Origin: Taxillus chinensis
Lineage: Eukaryota > Streptophyta > Magnoliopsida > Santalales > Loranthaceae
Direction: 5' to 3'
DNA length: 64,000 nucleotides
NCBI GenBank assembly: GCA_023512835.1
Contig: CM042089.1
Span: 14,213,759 to 14,277,758 of the forward strand
Below, piece after piece: positions 11,221-23,348 of this stretch. Each line of letters opens with the position of its first letter. Position 1 is the first letter of the stretch. A program made the position numbers and the translations under genes. The notes beneath the pieces were generated by a model, which did not search any database, had not been told where the DNA came from, and saw nothing but the letters and a program-made list of their open reading frames with translations.

Positions 11221-11613
11221 CAGGGCCGGCCTCGAGATTTAGGGGCCCAAGGCGATAATTAAATTTGGGACCCTTATTAAACTATCAATTTTTATTATTA
11301 TTATTATTATTACTATAATTATAGGAACAACATAAAATTTAAAAACATATATCATTGTCGAAATTATAAATTAAAAGAAAATACAATAATAAAAAATAAA
11401 CTAGATAACATAACATACCTGATAGAAATTATTGTCTTCATAAATAAGTAAAATAAATCCTTTGAAAAGTTAATTTCATCATCTTCTACAATTCAAAAGG
11501 AAAAAAGATATTAATCACAAAAAATAAAAAAATATAATTTTACAATATTGAATATTTAATTTACTAAATTACCTTAAAAATCATTTGAGTTTATTGGTTC
11601 TTCTTGCATTTTC

Positions 11614-13883
11614 TCACGCAAAATCACTAATCACATCCGTATAATTAATAGTCTTCACCAAATCACTTTCAATAGATAACATAGTTAGCTCATTCAATCT
11701 TTCTTGTGACATTATTGACTGGAGGTGAGATTTGATCAATTTTAACTTTGAGAAACTTCTTTCTCCAGAGGCAACTGTGACTGGTATTGTTAATAATATC
11801 CTATATGCAATATATGCATTAAGAAAACAACCATCCATTATTTTCAAATAATTCAACACATCAATCGGTTCATTCGTTTCATTGGGAAACTGTGCTTTCA
11901 AAACCTTCAATTCTAAAAATAAATCTCTACCATTAATATCAAAAAGGTCTTCATATTTAAGAAAATCCTCAAGTTTCTCACAATAAGTCTTCAAGCATTC
12001 ATTACTAATAGAATTTAACTTATTCAAATCAAACAAAAATCTAAACTTTTGCTCATATAATTGAAACTGCTCAAATCGATTCTTCAACGAAGAAATACCT
12101 TGATCCATAATATACATGAAGTAATTCATTTTGAAAGATTCTTCTGCAAATTGTGTCATTTCTTCGCTTGCATTCTCATCAAAATGTTTTTTCCTACAAA
12201 TAGTACGTTTTTCTCAAAAAACTGGCTGGATTTTCATTGTAGATGCAACTTCCTTAGCTTCAATTATGGCCTCAACAAATCCATTTTCTTTGTAACTTTC
12301 AAAAAAGGTAATAAACCCTCTCAATTGTTGTATAACAATATTAATATTCATGTCTTGACTTGAAAAGTCTTTCCAAATAATCATACCAACTAAGAACTCA
12401 AAATTTTCAAGTTCATATTCAAGCAAGGGACTTTGCTTCACTTAAGATTTTGTTATCTTCATCCGGATCTTCTAATAGAAGTAAAGCATCTCTTATTTCT
12501 GAAGCTTGATACCTTATTGCTTTGACATTTTCAACATGACTCTCCCATCGTGTTGATGACAATGACTTAAGTGTGAGACCTCTTTCATTATCCTTGAAAA
12601 CATTCCACCGCTTTATAGAAGATGAGAATAAAACATAAATGCGTTGTACTACTCCAAACAACGTTTTCGCTTGAAAACAACAATTAGCCATATCACAAAG
12701 CGCAAGGTTAAGACTATGACAACCACAAGGTGTATAAAATGCTCTAGGATTTACATTAATTAACCTTTTTTGTACACCTTTATGTTTCCTTCTCATATTA
12801 GAGCCATTGTCATATCCCTGTCCCCTTATATCCCCAATATCAAAATCAAGATTTTTCAACACTTCTAAAAGCACATTAAAAAGTCTTTCTCCAGATGTAT
12901 CATCAACTTTCAAAAATTCTATAAAGAACTCCTTTATAGAATATTGGAGATGTTGAAGTATCCACACACCTTATAACAAGAGACATTTGTTCTTCATGGC
13001 TTGTGTTTGGAGTACAATCAAGTATAACTGAAAAATATTTCACATTCTTAATTATTTCAACAATAACATTTTTTATTTTATTTGCTAGCCTTTGAATAAA
13101 TTCATTTTGTATCTTATGACTAAGATAGTGAGTATGAATCTTACCTCTTTAGATGCGTTGAAGGTGCTCATGCATTACTGGATCAAATTCAGCAATCATT
13201 TCAATAATTTTCAAAAAAGTTCCATTATGCTTTTGATAAATCTTCTGATTATCCCCACGAAATGTCATATTAGTTTCATCAAGAGTCTTCACAACGCAAG
13301 AATCCTTAATAATACTTGTTTCCAGTGTTCTTTTTCTTTGTTGATTATATCTTGAGCACATTTGTCGATAGTTTCATTTTTTCCCAATCTTATCCTGAGT
13401 TCAATCCATTTTCTCATGCAACTAATTAATATGTTCATCACTAGATTCATGACTCTTAAGTCTTTCACTAAGATTTTTCTAATTTTTGAATCCATCAGTG
13501 GCCAAGTGAGACATATTTCTATCTTTCTTGAATAACTTGCAACAAAAATAATACACTCTATACCAAATATTTGAATATACTAACCATTTTATACCCTATT
13601 TCTCTCCATTTGATAGATGTCGAATATAATAAGAAGATGAGAAATGTCTATTATGATCATCTAGTGGAAAGTTGACATTAGAATTTCTGATTGGGCCCTT
13701 TTCAACTAATAAATCTCTCATATTTTGATCAATTTTTCCCCAATTACCAAGATCATAGATATTTAAAGGCTCAATCTCTTCATTCAAATTTGGATATTGA
13801 TCACTCTTGGTCTCATTCTCATTTGGATGTTGGTCACTCAGTGATCTCATTTTTATTCTCATTTTCATTTGGATGTTGGTCAC
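11614..13883 (-). pseudogene. hAT transposase-like protein (TTF zinc finger, DUF4371, hAT C-terminal domain)
   Basis: Minus-strand order of blocks. About 13,600-13,760: [12 protein letters not shown] and [20 protein letters not shown], the entry to a TTF-type zinc finger, with FCCKLF in the continuing sequence. Near 12,420-12,967: DIGDIRGQGYDNGSNMRRKH, CGCHSLNLALCDMA and STRWESHVENVKAIRY, typical of the DUF4371/RNase-H-like core. 11,614-12,159: hAT dimerisation region with IPVTVASGERSFSKLKLIKS and MSQERLNELTMLSIE. Stops and frameshifts separate these blocks (near 12,419, 12,960-13,150, 13,500). Resembles ZMYM1/TTF-type plant proteins. Not functional. Confidence 0.8.
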
Positions 13884-13960
13884 TCACAGTCTCATTTTCA
13901 TTCTCACACTCATTTAGATGTTGGTCACTCACGGTCTCAATATCATTCTCATTTTCATTT
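13740..13960 (-). repeat. Coding tandem repeat (Asn/Glu-rich) in transposase N-terminus
   Basis: Four or so imperfect copies of a unit containing the plus-strand words CATTTGGATGTTGGTCACTC and CTCATTCTCATTT. On the minus strand they encode repeats of the type [10 protein letters not shown]. The array ends at the junction with NLR copy A. Confidence 0.7.
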
Positions 13961-13961
13961 C

Positions 13962-15104
13962 CCTCAATCTATCTCCATTCATCAACATTGCTCATGACAA
14001 TACCAACCAAAATCCTGCTGATGGCAATGATTGCCAATGGCAATCCACCACATATTTTCAACATCCTCCGCAAAACTGGCACCAAATGTGAAGGGCAAGG
14101 ACTGCCACTAAATGTCTTCATGCAAAACAAATGCCACGAATGGTCTAAAGATAAGGGAGAGAGCTCATATAAATTATACTACCCTGCTGTTGCAGTAGCT
14201 ACATGACGAAGGCGGGTTGTAACCAGTATGCTGCTACCGCATTCATAATTTGGGTACGAAATACTGAGTTCTGTCCATGTAGATATATCCTACACATCAT
14301 CAAGAAGAATCAAGTACCTTTTTGGATGCAGTGAATCAAAAATGATTGTCGCTAGCTGACGATCATCCAAGAACTCTACTGACTGAGGCGTGGATCCGAG
14401 CACCTAGAAGAGGAGATTTTTTGAGATCTCCCTCGCCATGAAGGATTTAGAGACGATGACTTGGGCACAAATCTCAAATTCACCCTTCACATCATTGAAG
14501 ACTTTGTTGGCCAACGTGGTTTTCCCTAAACCACCCATCCCAAAAATGGAAATAACTTCAACCCTGGAGCCTCCGGCATGAAGCCACTAGACAAGTTCGA
14601 CTATGGCCTCATCCATGCCTATTGGCCTCTCCTTGGGCCCTTGAAGCACAACCGTTCTAGGATCAACGCCGTCGTGCCCTGTTTTCTCTGGTTAGAGCGA
14701 AGTAGGGTGAGGAGGTACATATCTTTGGTAACTCTCGGATATTTAAATGACCAAAGACTTGATACACCGAATGTCAACAACAACTCGGCAACGGACCCTC
14801 AAGTTCTTCACAAAATATAACATCTTCGTGAATCGGCCTATTCTTTGATTCCCAACGCAAAACCATAAATAGTCGTCCACTTTGTATCCTCCGCGTCGTA
14901 TGAAACATGTCAGGCCTGTTTAATCTGGGACTGCAACTGTTTATCCCGTGCATCTTCATCGGCCTCTTGGAGAAAGGCCGCCATGTTCTCCAGCTCTCGC
15001 TTTAAAACTTGGTAGTCAATGTGAATGCCACTTTGAAGTTCCCACTCTGTGCAGATGATGAATGCGAGCTTGTTTAGAAGGAGCACGATTGCTTCATCGG
15101 CCAT
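13962..15104 (-). pseudogene. NLR copy A: CC-NB-ARC, truncated before LRR
   Basis: Starts at ATG 15,104 with MADEAIVLLLNKLAFII and KRELENMAAFLQEADEDA, an Rx-type coiled-coil. The NB-ARC follows: an intact P-loop GMGGLGKTTLA near 14,520, the CAQVIVSKSF block near 14,470, kinase-2 KRYLILLDDV near 14,300 followed by TAG where Trp is usual, and GGLPLAII near 14,030. A TAG also interrupts the block after the P-loop (LLF-stop-VLGS, near 14,405). The copy stops at 13,961, where hAT sequence begins, so the ARC2 and LRR regions are missing. Non-functional as written. These proteins normally sense pathogen effectors in the cytoplasm or at membranes. Confidence 0.8.
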
Positions 15105-15879
15105 TCTCTTTCAAATCTCTCTCTTCAAAGCTTGTTTAGAAGGATTGCCGCATCATAATTAGAGTAATTTTAAGAAAATAATCTCTTCCAATTTGTTTTT
15201 GTATTGATTTTCTAATCAATAGTGACACATGCAATTGGAAAAGGTAACAAAATTGTTAGATATGAGACATCAACTGTCCAATTTGGCGTGATAGTTACAT
15301 TAATTGACAGACAGTTACATCACTTGTGTAAAAGCTTTGTAAAACTTTTCTACATTGCATTACCATAGTAGACTAACAAAAAAAACTCAAATTTGCACTT
15401 ATCAATGACATATATCTGGAGTTTTCCATTAACATCATGCATTTTAGTGCTTACATTTTTATTACACGCTACCCTTTCATGAAATATTCCACAATTCGGT
15501 AAAGCTTTAGCGAGACCATTATCATCTCGCATGAGTCATAGGTGCAAAAGGTGCTACCACTACATCTTCTGGGAGTGGAGTTTTTCCCAGGACTATCTGC
15601 ATGCAAGTTCATTGAGCCATCACTAGAGCTGAGAGAATTAACCCATGGTTCTAATTAAGTTTAACAAGAACTGCAAATATGTTAGCATGTTAGATTTAAT
15701 TCAACATGTAAAAATAACTTCCATATATAAGAATTAAGCTTTCTAAAGATATATTAGGAAATGATTAACTTACTATATATATAGTTCATGAGAATGCTAA
15801 TTTAAATATGCAAGCCATGTTCAACCACTAAAAAATAAAGCCAAGAAGAAAATTAACATTATATTTACTCACGTAGAAA

Positions 15880-18800
15880 TGTTATCCAATATTCCTCAAT
15901 CTCCGAAACCCAATAGAATTGACACGACTGGCTTTCCCAATCTTTCACCTGAGTGTCGGGGACAAATCAGCGAAAAAGCCATTCACTTGAACCCGTTTGA
16001 GTCGAGTAAGAAGGTGGATGCCTATAGGAACCTCCTCCGGCTAGAAATAATACTTAATCTCCAAAACCCCCCAAAGAAGGTAGGGAGCCCTCCTCAAATT
16101 CCACTCTACTAAGCTCTTCTAAGAGAATCAATCTCGAAACTTAAGCATTCGGAAGCCTCCTGCCTTGAAGCACAACATCTATCCCCCGCTCATCTTGGTC
16201 GCGTACAAGCTCGGAAAGACCAGCTCTTGAAGAGACGAAATCCATTGCGGTAATCTGCCGTTGTTGATTAAACTTTTACTTAACGTTAGGCGCTTAAGAT
16301 GACAAAGAAGAGAGGCCACATCTTCCAAGTCAAACCCCTTGCTTCCACGTAAATACAAAGACCACAGGTTTGTTAATTCATTGAGGGAGGAGCACAAAGC
16401 CTTCCCATCCTCCGCTATAACCCCCACCATCCCCAGCTTTTGTAGTTGAGTGAGCCTCCCTATCTCCCCAATCCTACCGATGTTGCCTTCGCCCCTCGAT
16501 TGTTTATAAAATAGCTTTTGTGAACACGGCAACCCACCTATACCTTCAGGAGCATCAAAACCAAGGTCACGAGAGGAAGAAATTGCGCACTATAAGCTAG
16601 CGGAGCTTTTAGAGCTTCAAAATTCCTATTGGGAGCTCCTAAATAGACGTATATTTAAGATCTAACGTCAGCAGATTCTGAAGTTTTCCAATAGCAGTAG
16701 GCACCTCATCCACACAGGTTTTCTTCAAGCCTAGATATCTCGGATGGAATAGCTCAAGGATTCCATCTTGAAACTTCACCAACGAAACATTTTCCAATTG
16801 TAGCACCCTCGGCCAACGATAGTTGGCTTGAAGAAATGTCAAGGGAGATATTAGGGACCCAGAATCCATCCGTCTATCTCCAAACAAGAGAAATGTTCAA
16901 AGTTTAGACTAGTTTTCGTGTAGCCGCATTTCGGGGATTTTATTGCCTTAGACGGATAATCGGCAAATCTTGTTCTCGTGTCACCCGCTTAGCTTGGTCG
17001 GGTATAGGCTCAGAAAGGCCAAGTCTTGAAGAGATGAAATCTATTGCGGTAATCTGCCGTTGTTGGTTGAACTTTTACTCAATGTTAGGCGCTTGAGATG
17101 ACAAGGAGGAGAGGACACATCGTCCAAGTCAAACCCCTTGCTTCCACGCAAATACAACACCGCAGGTTTGTCAATTCATTGAGGGAGGAGCACAAAGCCA
17201 TCCCATCCTCTATTGTAACCCCCACCATCCCCAACTTTTGTAGTTAAGTGAGCCTCCTTATCTCCCCAATCCTATTGGTGTTGCCTTCATCCCTCGATTG
17301 TGCATAAAACAACTTTTGCGAACATGGCAACCCACCTATATCTTCAGGGGCATCAAAACTAGGGTCACATAGGAAGAAATTAAACACTATAATCTAACGA
17401 GCTTTTGGAGCTTCAAAATTCCTATCAGGAGCTCCTTAATAGACATATATTTAAGATCCAACGTCTGCAGATTCTGAAGCTTTCCAATAGCGGTAGGCAC
17501 CTCATTCGCACAGGTGGAATAGCTCAAGGATTCCATCTTGAAACTTCACCAATGGAATAGCTTGGATTTTATTGCCTTAGAAGGATAATCGGCGAATCTT
17601 GTTCTCTTGTGGCATGCTGGTACTGAAAATTTCTAGGAATTCATGATTTTTTGATTTTTGAATGGCAATGTCTATAAACATATCATGAATGCCTACCTGC
17701 AACAATCTTCCAACATCATCAACTTCATCTTGAATAATGTTTTTGCGCCAAAGATCATTTAGGTAACTCTGTGACTTCTTCAGGTGTCAAACTTGGAGTT
17801 TCCAAGGCAAATCCCTTAGCCACCCAAAGCCGAATCAATCTCCCTGGGCTCATTTGCAAGTGTTTTGGAAAGGCGGAAAAGTACGTGAAACACTTTTTCA
17901 AATAGTAAGGCAAGTCATTGTAACTCATTAACAGAACTTGCAATATCGTTTTGAAATCCATCCGGCATTTCTAATCCATTCGCTATGTTTCCCTCAATCT
18001 TCCTCCATTCATCAACATTACTTGTGACAATACCCGCCAAAATCCTGCTGATGGCAATGATTGCCAATGGCAATCCACCACATCTTTTCAACATCTTCCA
18101 CGAAATTGGCTCCGGATGTGAAGGGTAAGGACTGTCCCTAAATGTTTTCATGAAAAACAAACGTCACAAATGGTCTAAAGATAAGGGAGAGAGCTCATAT
18201 AAATTATCTTGCCTCTTGTTGCAAGTAACTACAAGACGAAGGTAGGTTGTAACTAGTATGCGGCTACCGCATTCATTGTTTGGGTACGAAATACTAAGTT
18301 CGTCTACGTAGATATATCCCACACATCATCAAGAAGAATCAAGTACCTTTTTGGATGCAGTGAATCAAAAACAATTGTCACTAGTCGACGATCATCCATG
18401 GACTCCACCGACCGAGGCATGGATCCGAGCACCTAGAAGAGGAGATTTTTTGAGATCTCCCTCACCGTGAAGGATTTAGAGACGATGACTTGGGTGCAGA
18501 TCTCAAATTCACCCTTCACTTTATTGAAGACTTTGTTGGCCAATGTGGTTTTCACTAAACCACCTATCCCGGAAATGGAAATAACTACAAGCACGAAGCC
18601 TCCGGCGTGAAGCCATTAGACAAGTTCGACTATGGCCTCATTCATACCTACCTGGCCCCTCCTTGGGCCGTGGAAGCATAACCGTTCTAGGATCGATGTC
18701 ATCGTGCCTTGTTTTACTAGTTGGAGCATAAATGGGGTGAGGAGGTACATATTTTAGGTAACTCACCGATATATGAATGATTAAAGATTTGATACGCCAA

Positions 18801-19132
18801 ATGTCGACAAGAATTGGGTGGAGGACCCTAAAGTTCTTCACAAAATATAACATCTTCATGAATCGGCCTCTTCTTTGATTCCCAACGCAAAACCATCAAT
18901 AGTCGTCCACTGTATCCTTCGCATCGTACGAAACTTGTCGAACTTATTTAATCCGGGACTGTAGCTGTTTATCCCGTGCATCTTCGTCGGCCTCTTAGAG
19001 AAAGGCTGCCATGTTCTCCAGCTCTTGTTTTAAAGCTTGGTAGTCATTGTGAATGCCACTTTGAAGTTCTCACCCGCGTGAGATGATGAATGCAAGCTTG
19101 TTTAGAAGGAGTGCGATCGCTTCATCGGTCAC
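15880..19132 (-). pseudogene. NLR copy B: CC-NB-ARC-LRR with duplicated LRR section
   Basis: The position equivalent to the start codon is GTG (19,132) instead of ATG. The P-loop reads GIGGLVKTTL, with Val for the invariant Gly. It shares with copy A the TAG after LLF (near 18,436). The ARC region is better kept: NVDEWRKIEGNIANGLEM, SYNDLPYYLKKCFTYFSAFP and RLIRLWVAKGFALETPSL (17,755-18,160). The LRR region occurs twice: a shortened version at about 16,980-17,600 and a longer one at about 16,140-16,960 with LQLENVSLVKFQDGILELFH, LGLKKTCVDEVPTAIGKLQN and LCSSLNELTNLWSLYLRGSK. Unequal crossing-over within the array is the likely source. Non-functional. Confidence 0.8.
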
Positions 19133-19889
19133 TCTCTTTCAAATCTCTCTATTCAAAGCTTGTTTAGAAGGATTGCCGCATCATAATTAGAGTAGTTTTG
19201 AGAAAATAATCTCTTCCAACTTGTTTTTGTATTGATTTTCTAATCAATAGTGACACATGCAATTTGAAAAGGTAACAAAATTGTTAGATATGAGACATCA
19301 ATCTGTCCAATTTGGTGTGATAATGACATCAATTGATGACAGGTGACATCACTTGTGTAAGAGCTTCGTATAACTCTCCTACATTGCATTACCACAGTCG
19401 ACTAACTCAAATTTGCACTTATCAATGGCATATATCTAGAGTTTTCCATTAATATCATGCATTTTAGTACTTACATTTTCATTACACGCCACCTTTTAAT
19501 GAAACATTTCACAATTCGGTGAAGCCTTAACCTGGATTATTATCATCTCGCATGAGTCATAGGTGCAAAAGGTGCCGCCACCGCATCTTTTATGAGTAGA
19601 GTTTTTCCCAGGACTGTCTTCATGCATGTTCATTGAGGCATCATTAGAGCTGAGATAATTAACCCACGGTTCGATTAAGTTCAACAAGAACTACAAATAT
19701 GTTAGCATGTCGATTTAATTTAACATGTAAAAATAACTTTCATATATAAGAATTAAGCTTTGTAAAGATATATTGGGAAGTGATTAACTTACTACACATA
19801 CAGTTCACTAAAATGCTAATTTAAATATGCAAGCCATGTTCAACCACTAAAAAATGAAGCCTAGAAAAAAAATTAACATTACATTTACT

Positions 19890-22352
19890 CACCTAGAAAT
19901 GTTGTCCAATATTCCTCGTCTCTAAAACCCTAAAGAATTGACATGACTAGCTTTCACAATCTTTCACCGATTGCCGGGGACAAATCAGCGAGAAAGCCAT
20001 TCACTTGAACCCGTTTGAGTCGGGTAAGAAGTCGGATGCCCACAGGAGCCTCCTCCAGCCAAGAAATAATGCTTAATCTCCAAAACCTCCAAAGAAGGTA
20101 GGGAGCCCTCCTCAAATTCCCTCTGCTCAGTCTCTTCTAAGAGAATCAATCTCATAGACTTAAGCATTCGGAAACCTCCTGCCTTGAAGCACAAGATCTG
20201 CCCCCCGCTCAACTTGGTCGGGTATAGGCTCGAATGGCCAAGTCTTGAAGAGATGAAATCCATTGCGGTAATCTGCCGTTATTGGTTGAACTTTTACTCA
20301 ACATTAAGCGCTTAAGATGACAAGGAGGAGAGGCCACACCGTCCAAGTCAAACTCCTTGCTTCCACGCAAATACAAACACCGCAGGTTTGTCAATTCATT
20401 GAGGGAGGAGCACAAAGCCATCCCATCCTCTGTTGTAACCCCCACCATACCCAACTTTTGTAGTTAAGTGAGCCTCCCTATCTCCCCAATCCTACCGGTG
20501 TTGCTTTCGCCCCTCGATTGTGTATAAAACAGCTTTTGCGAACATGGTAACCCACCTATACCTTCGGGGGCATCAAAACTAGGGTCACAGAGGAAGAAAT
20601 GAAACACTATAAGCTAACAGAGCTTTTGGAGCTTCAAAATTCCTATCGGGATCTCCTTAATAGACATATATTTAAGATCTAACGTCTGCAGATTCCGAAG
20701 CTTTCCAATAGCGGTAGGCACCTCATCCGCACAGGTGGAATAGCTCAAGGATTCCATCTCGAAACTTCACCAATGGAATAGCTTGGATTTTATTGCCTTA
20801 GAAGGATAATCGGCGAATCCTATTCTTCTGTGCCATGATGGTACCGAAAATTTATAGGAATTCATGATTTTTTGATTTTTAAATGGCAATGTCTCTTAAC
20901 ATATCATGAATGCCTACCTGCAACAATCTTCCAACATCATCAACTTCATCTTGAATAATCTTTCTGCGCCAAAGATCATTTAGGTAACTCTCTGCGACTT
21001 CTTCAAGTGTTAAACTTGGAGTTTCCACGGCAAATCCCTTGGCCACCCAAAGCCGAATTAGTCTCCCTGGGCTCATTCGTGAGTGTTTTGGAAAGGTGGA
21101 AAAGCACATGAAACACTTTTTCGAATAGTAGGGCAAGTCATTGTAACTCATTAATGAAATTGCAATATCGCTTGAAATCCATCCCGCATTTCTAATCCAT
21201 CCGCTATGTTTCCCTCAATCTTCCTCCATTCATCAACATTGCTCGCGACAATACCAGCCAAAATCCTGTTGATGGCAATGATTGCCAATGGCAATCCACC
21301 ACATATTTTCAACATCCTCCGCGAAATCGCCTCCGGATGTGAAAGGCAAGGACTACCCCTAAATGTCTTCATGCAAAACAAACACCACAAATGATCTAAA
21401 GATAAGGGAGAGAGCTCATATAAATTATCCTACCCTGTTGTTGCACTAGCAACATGACGGAGGTGGGTTGTAACCAGATGCGGCTACCGTGTTCATTGTT
21501 TGGGTACGAAATACTAAGTTCGTCCACGCAGATATATCCGACACATCATCAAAAGAATCAAGTACCTTTTTGGATGCGGTGAATCAAAAACGATTATCGC
21601 TAGCCGACGATCATCCATGGACTCCACCGATTAAGGCGTGGATCCGAGCACCTGGAAGAGGAGATTTTTTGAGATCTCCCTCGCCGTGAAGGATTTGGAG
21701 ATGATGACTTGGGCGCAGATCTCAAATTCGCCCTTCACATCATTGAAGACTTTGTTGGCCAATGTGGTTTTCCATAAACCATCCAACCCGGAAATGGAAA
21801 TAACTTCAAGCTTGGAGCCTCCTGGCGTGAAGCCACTAGACAAGTTCGACTATGGCCTCGTCAATGCCTATAGGCCCTTCCTTGGGCCGCAGAAGCACAA
21901 CTGTTCGAGGATTGATGCCGTCGTGCCCTGTTTTCCTGGTTGGAGCCGAAGTGTAGTAAGGAGGTACATATCTTTGGTAACTCTCCAATATTTAAATGAC
22001 TAAAGACTTGATACGCCGAATGTTGACAATAACTCATCAACGGACCCTCAAGTTCTTCACAAAATATTACATCTTCGTGAATCGGCCTCTTCTTTGATTC
22101 CCAACGCAAAACCATAAATAGTCATCCACTACATCCTTCGCGTGGTACGAAACATGTCGGGCCTATTTAATCCGGGATCGCAATTGTTTATCCTTGTGCA
22201 TCTTCATCGGCCTCTTGGAGAAAGGCCGCCATGTTCTCCAACTCTCGCTTTAAAACTTGGTAGTCATTGTGAATGCCACTTTGAAGTTCCCACCCTACGT
22301 AGATGATGAATGCAAGCTTGTTTAGAAGGAGTGTGACTGCTTCATCGGCCAT
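19890..22352 (-). pseudogene. NLR copy C: CC-NB-ARC-LRR, frameshifted
   Basis: ATG at 22,352 gives MADEAV and KRELENMAAFLQEADEDAQ, then a stop. The P-loop reads GLDGLWKTTLANKVFND (near 21,770), with Asp and Trp replacing Gly. The Gln codon that is TAG in copies A and B is kept here (LLFQVLGSTP). A one-base deletion disrupts kinase-2. GGLPLAII is at about 21,290, SYNDLPYYSKKCFMCFSTFP at about 21,120, and an MHD-like IHDMLRDIAI near 20,890. The LRR part (19,985-20,700) includes LNELTNLRCLYLRGSKEFDL and lacks the segment also lacking in the first LRR block of copy B. Non-functional. Confidence 0.8.
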
Positions 22353-23109
22353 TCTCTTTCAAATTTCTCTCTTCAAAGCTTGTTTAGAAGGATTGTCACA
22401 TCATAATTAAAGTAGTTTTAAGAAAATAATCTCTTCCAATTTGTTTTTGTATTGATTTTCTAATCAATAGTGACACATGCAATTAGAAAAGGTAACAAAA
22501 TTGTTAGGTATGAGACATCAATGTCCAATTTGGTGTGACAATTATATCAATTGACATACGGTTACATCACTTGTGTAAAAGCTTTGTAGAACTTTTCTAC
22601 ATTGCATTACCACAGTAGACTAACAAAAAAACTCAAATTTGGACTTATAATGGCATATATCTAGAGTTTTCCATTAACATCATGCATTTTAGTACTTACA
22701 TTTTCATTACACGCCACCCTTTCATGAAACATTCCACAATTCGGTGACGCTTTAGCGGGACCATTATCATCTCGCATGAGTCATAGGTGCAAAAGGTGTT
22801 GCCACCGTATCTTCCGTGAGTAGATTTTTTCCCTGGACTATCTGCATACACGTTCATTGAGGCATCATTAAGAGCCGAGAGAATTAACTCATGGTTCCGA
22901 TTAAGTTCAACAAGAACCGCAAATATGTTAGCATGTCGATTTAATTCAACATGTAAAAATAACTTCCATATATAAGAATTGAGCTTTGTAAAGATATATT
23001 AGGAAATGATTAACTTACTACACATACGGGTTCACTAAAATGCTAATTTAAATATGCAAGCCATGTTCAACCATTAAAAAATGAAGCCCAAAAGAAAATT
23101 AACATTATA

Positions 23110-23330
23110 TTTACTCAACTGGAAATGTTGTCCAATATTCCTCGCTCTGAAACCTTAAAGAATTGACATGACAGGCTTTCCCAATCTTTCACCGATTGTC
23201 GGGGACAAATCAGCGAAAAAGCCATTCACTTGAACCCGTTTGAGTCGGGTGAGAAGTCGGATGCCCACAAGAGCCTCCTCCAAGAAGAAACAATACTTGA
23301 TCTCCAAAACTTCCAAAGAAGGTAGGGAGT
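23110..23330 (-). pseudogene. NLR copy D: 3'-end LRR fragment
   Basis: Matches the last LRR/3' exon region of copies B and C (compare 15,880-16,090 and 19,890-20,105). Similarity ends exactly at a run of 18 C (23,331-23,348), after which the sequence is unrelated. Confidence 0.75.
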
Positions 23331-23348
23331 CCCCCCCCCCCCCCCCCC
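23331..23348. repeat. Homopolymer C18 at the end of the NLR array
   Basis: Eighteen consecutive C. The other copies have GGGAGCCCTCCTCAAATTCC at this place. The run coincides with the loss of homology, so it marks a rearrangement breakpoint or an assembly join. Confidence 0.9.

Larger units (their letters stand above)
11221..13961 (-). mobile_element. Decayed hAT element with TTF-type transposase
   Basis: The left end is a hAT-like terminal repeat, CAGGGCCGGCCTCGAG, at 11221. The transposase runs on the minus strand toward this end. The expected matching terminal repeat at the right is absent: at about 13,961 the sequence changes abruptly to NLR copy A. The element is therefore truncated or recombined at its transposase N-terminal side. 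Confidence 0.7.
13962..23330 (-). repeat. Tandem array of decayed CC-NB-ARC-LRR units
   Basis: Four related units in the same orientation, N-terminal ends at 15,104 (A), 19,132 (B), 22,352 (C), plus a 3'-end fragment (D, to 23,330). Spacing is about 4.0 and 3.2 kb. Spacers 15,150-15,880, 19,190-19,900 and 22,410-23,110 are also homologous, so whole gene-plus-spacer units were duplicated. The coil / NB-ARC / LRR order matches plant RPM1-like intracellular immune receptors. Every unit carries stops, shifts or a lost start. Confidence 0.85.

Noticed and set aside
13691..14206. 171-codon plus-strand frame
   Set aside because: Antisense to the hAT transposase repeats and NLR copy A and crosses their junction; opened by the repeat composition.
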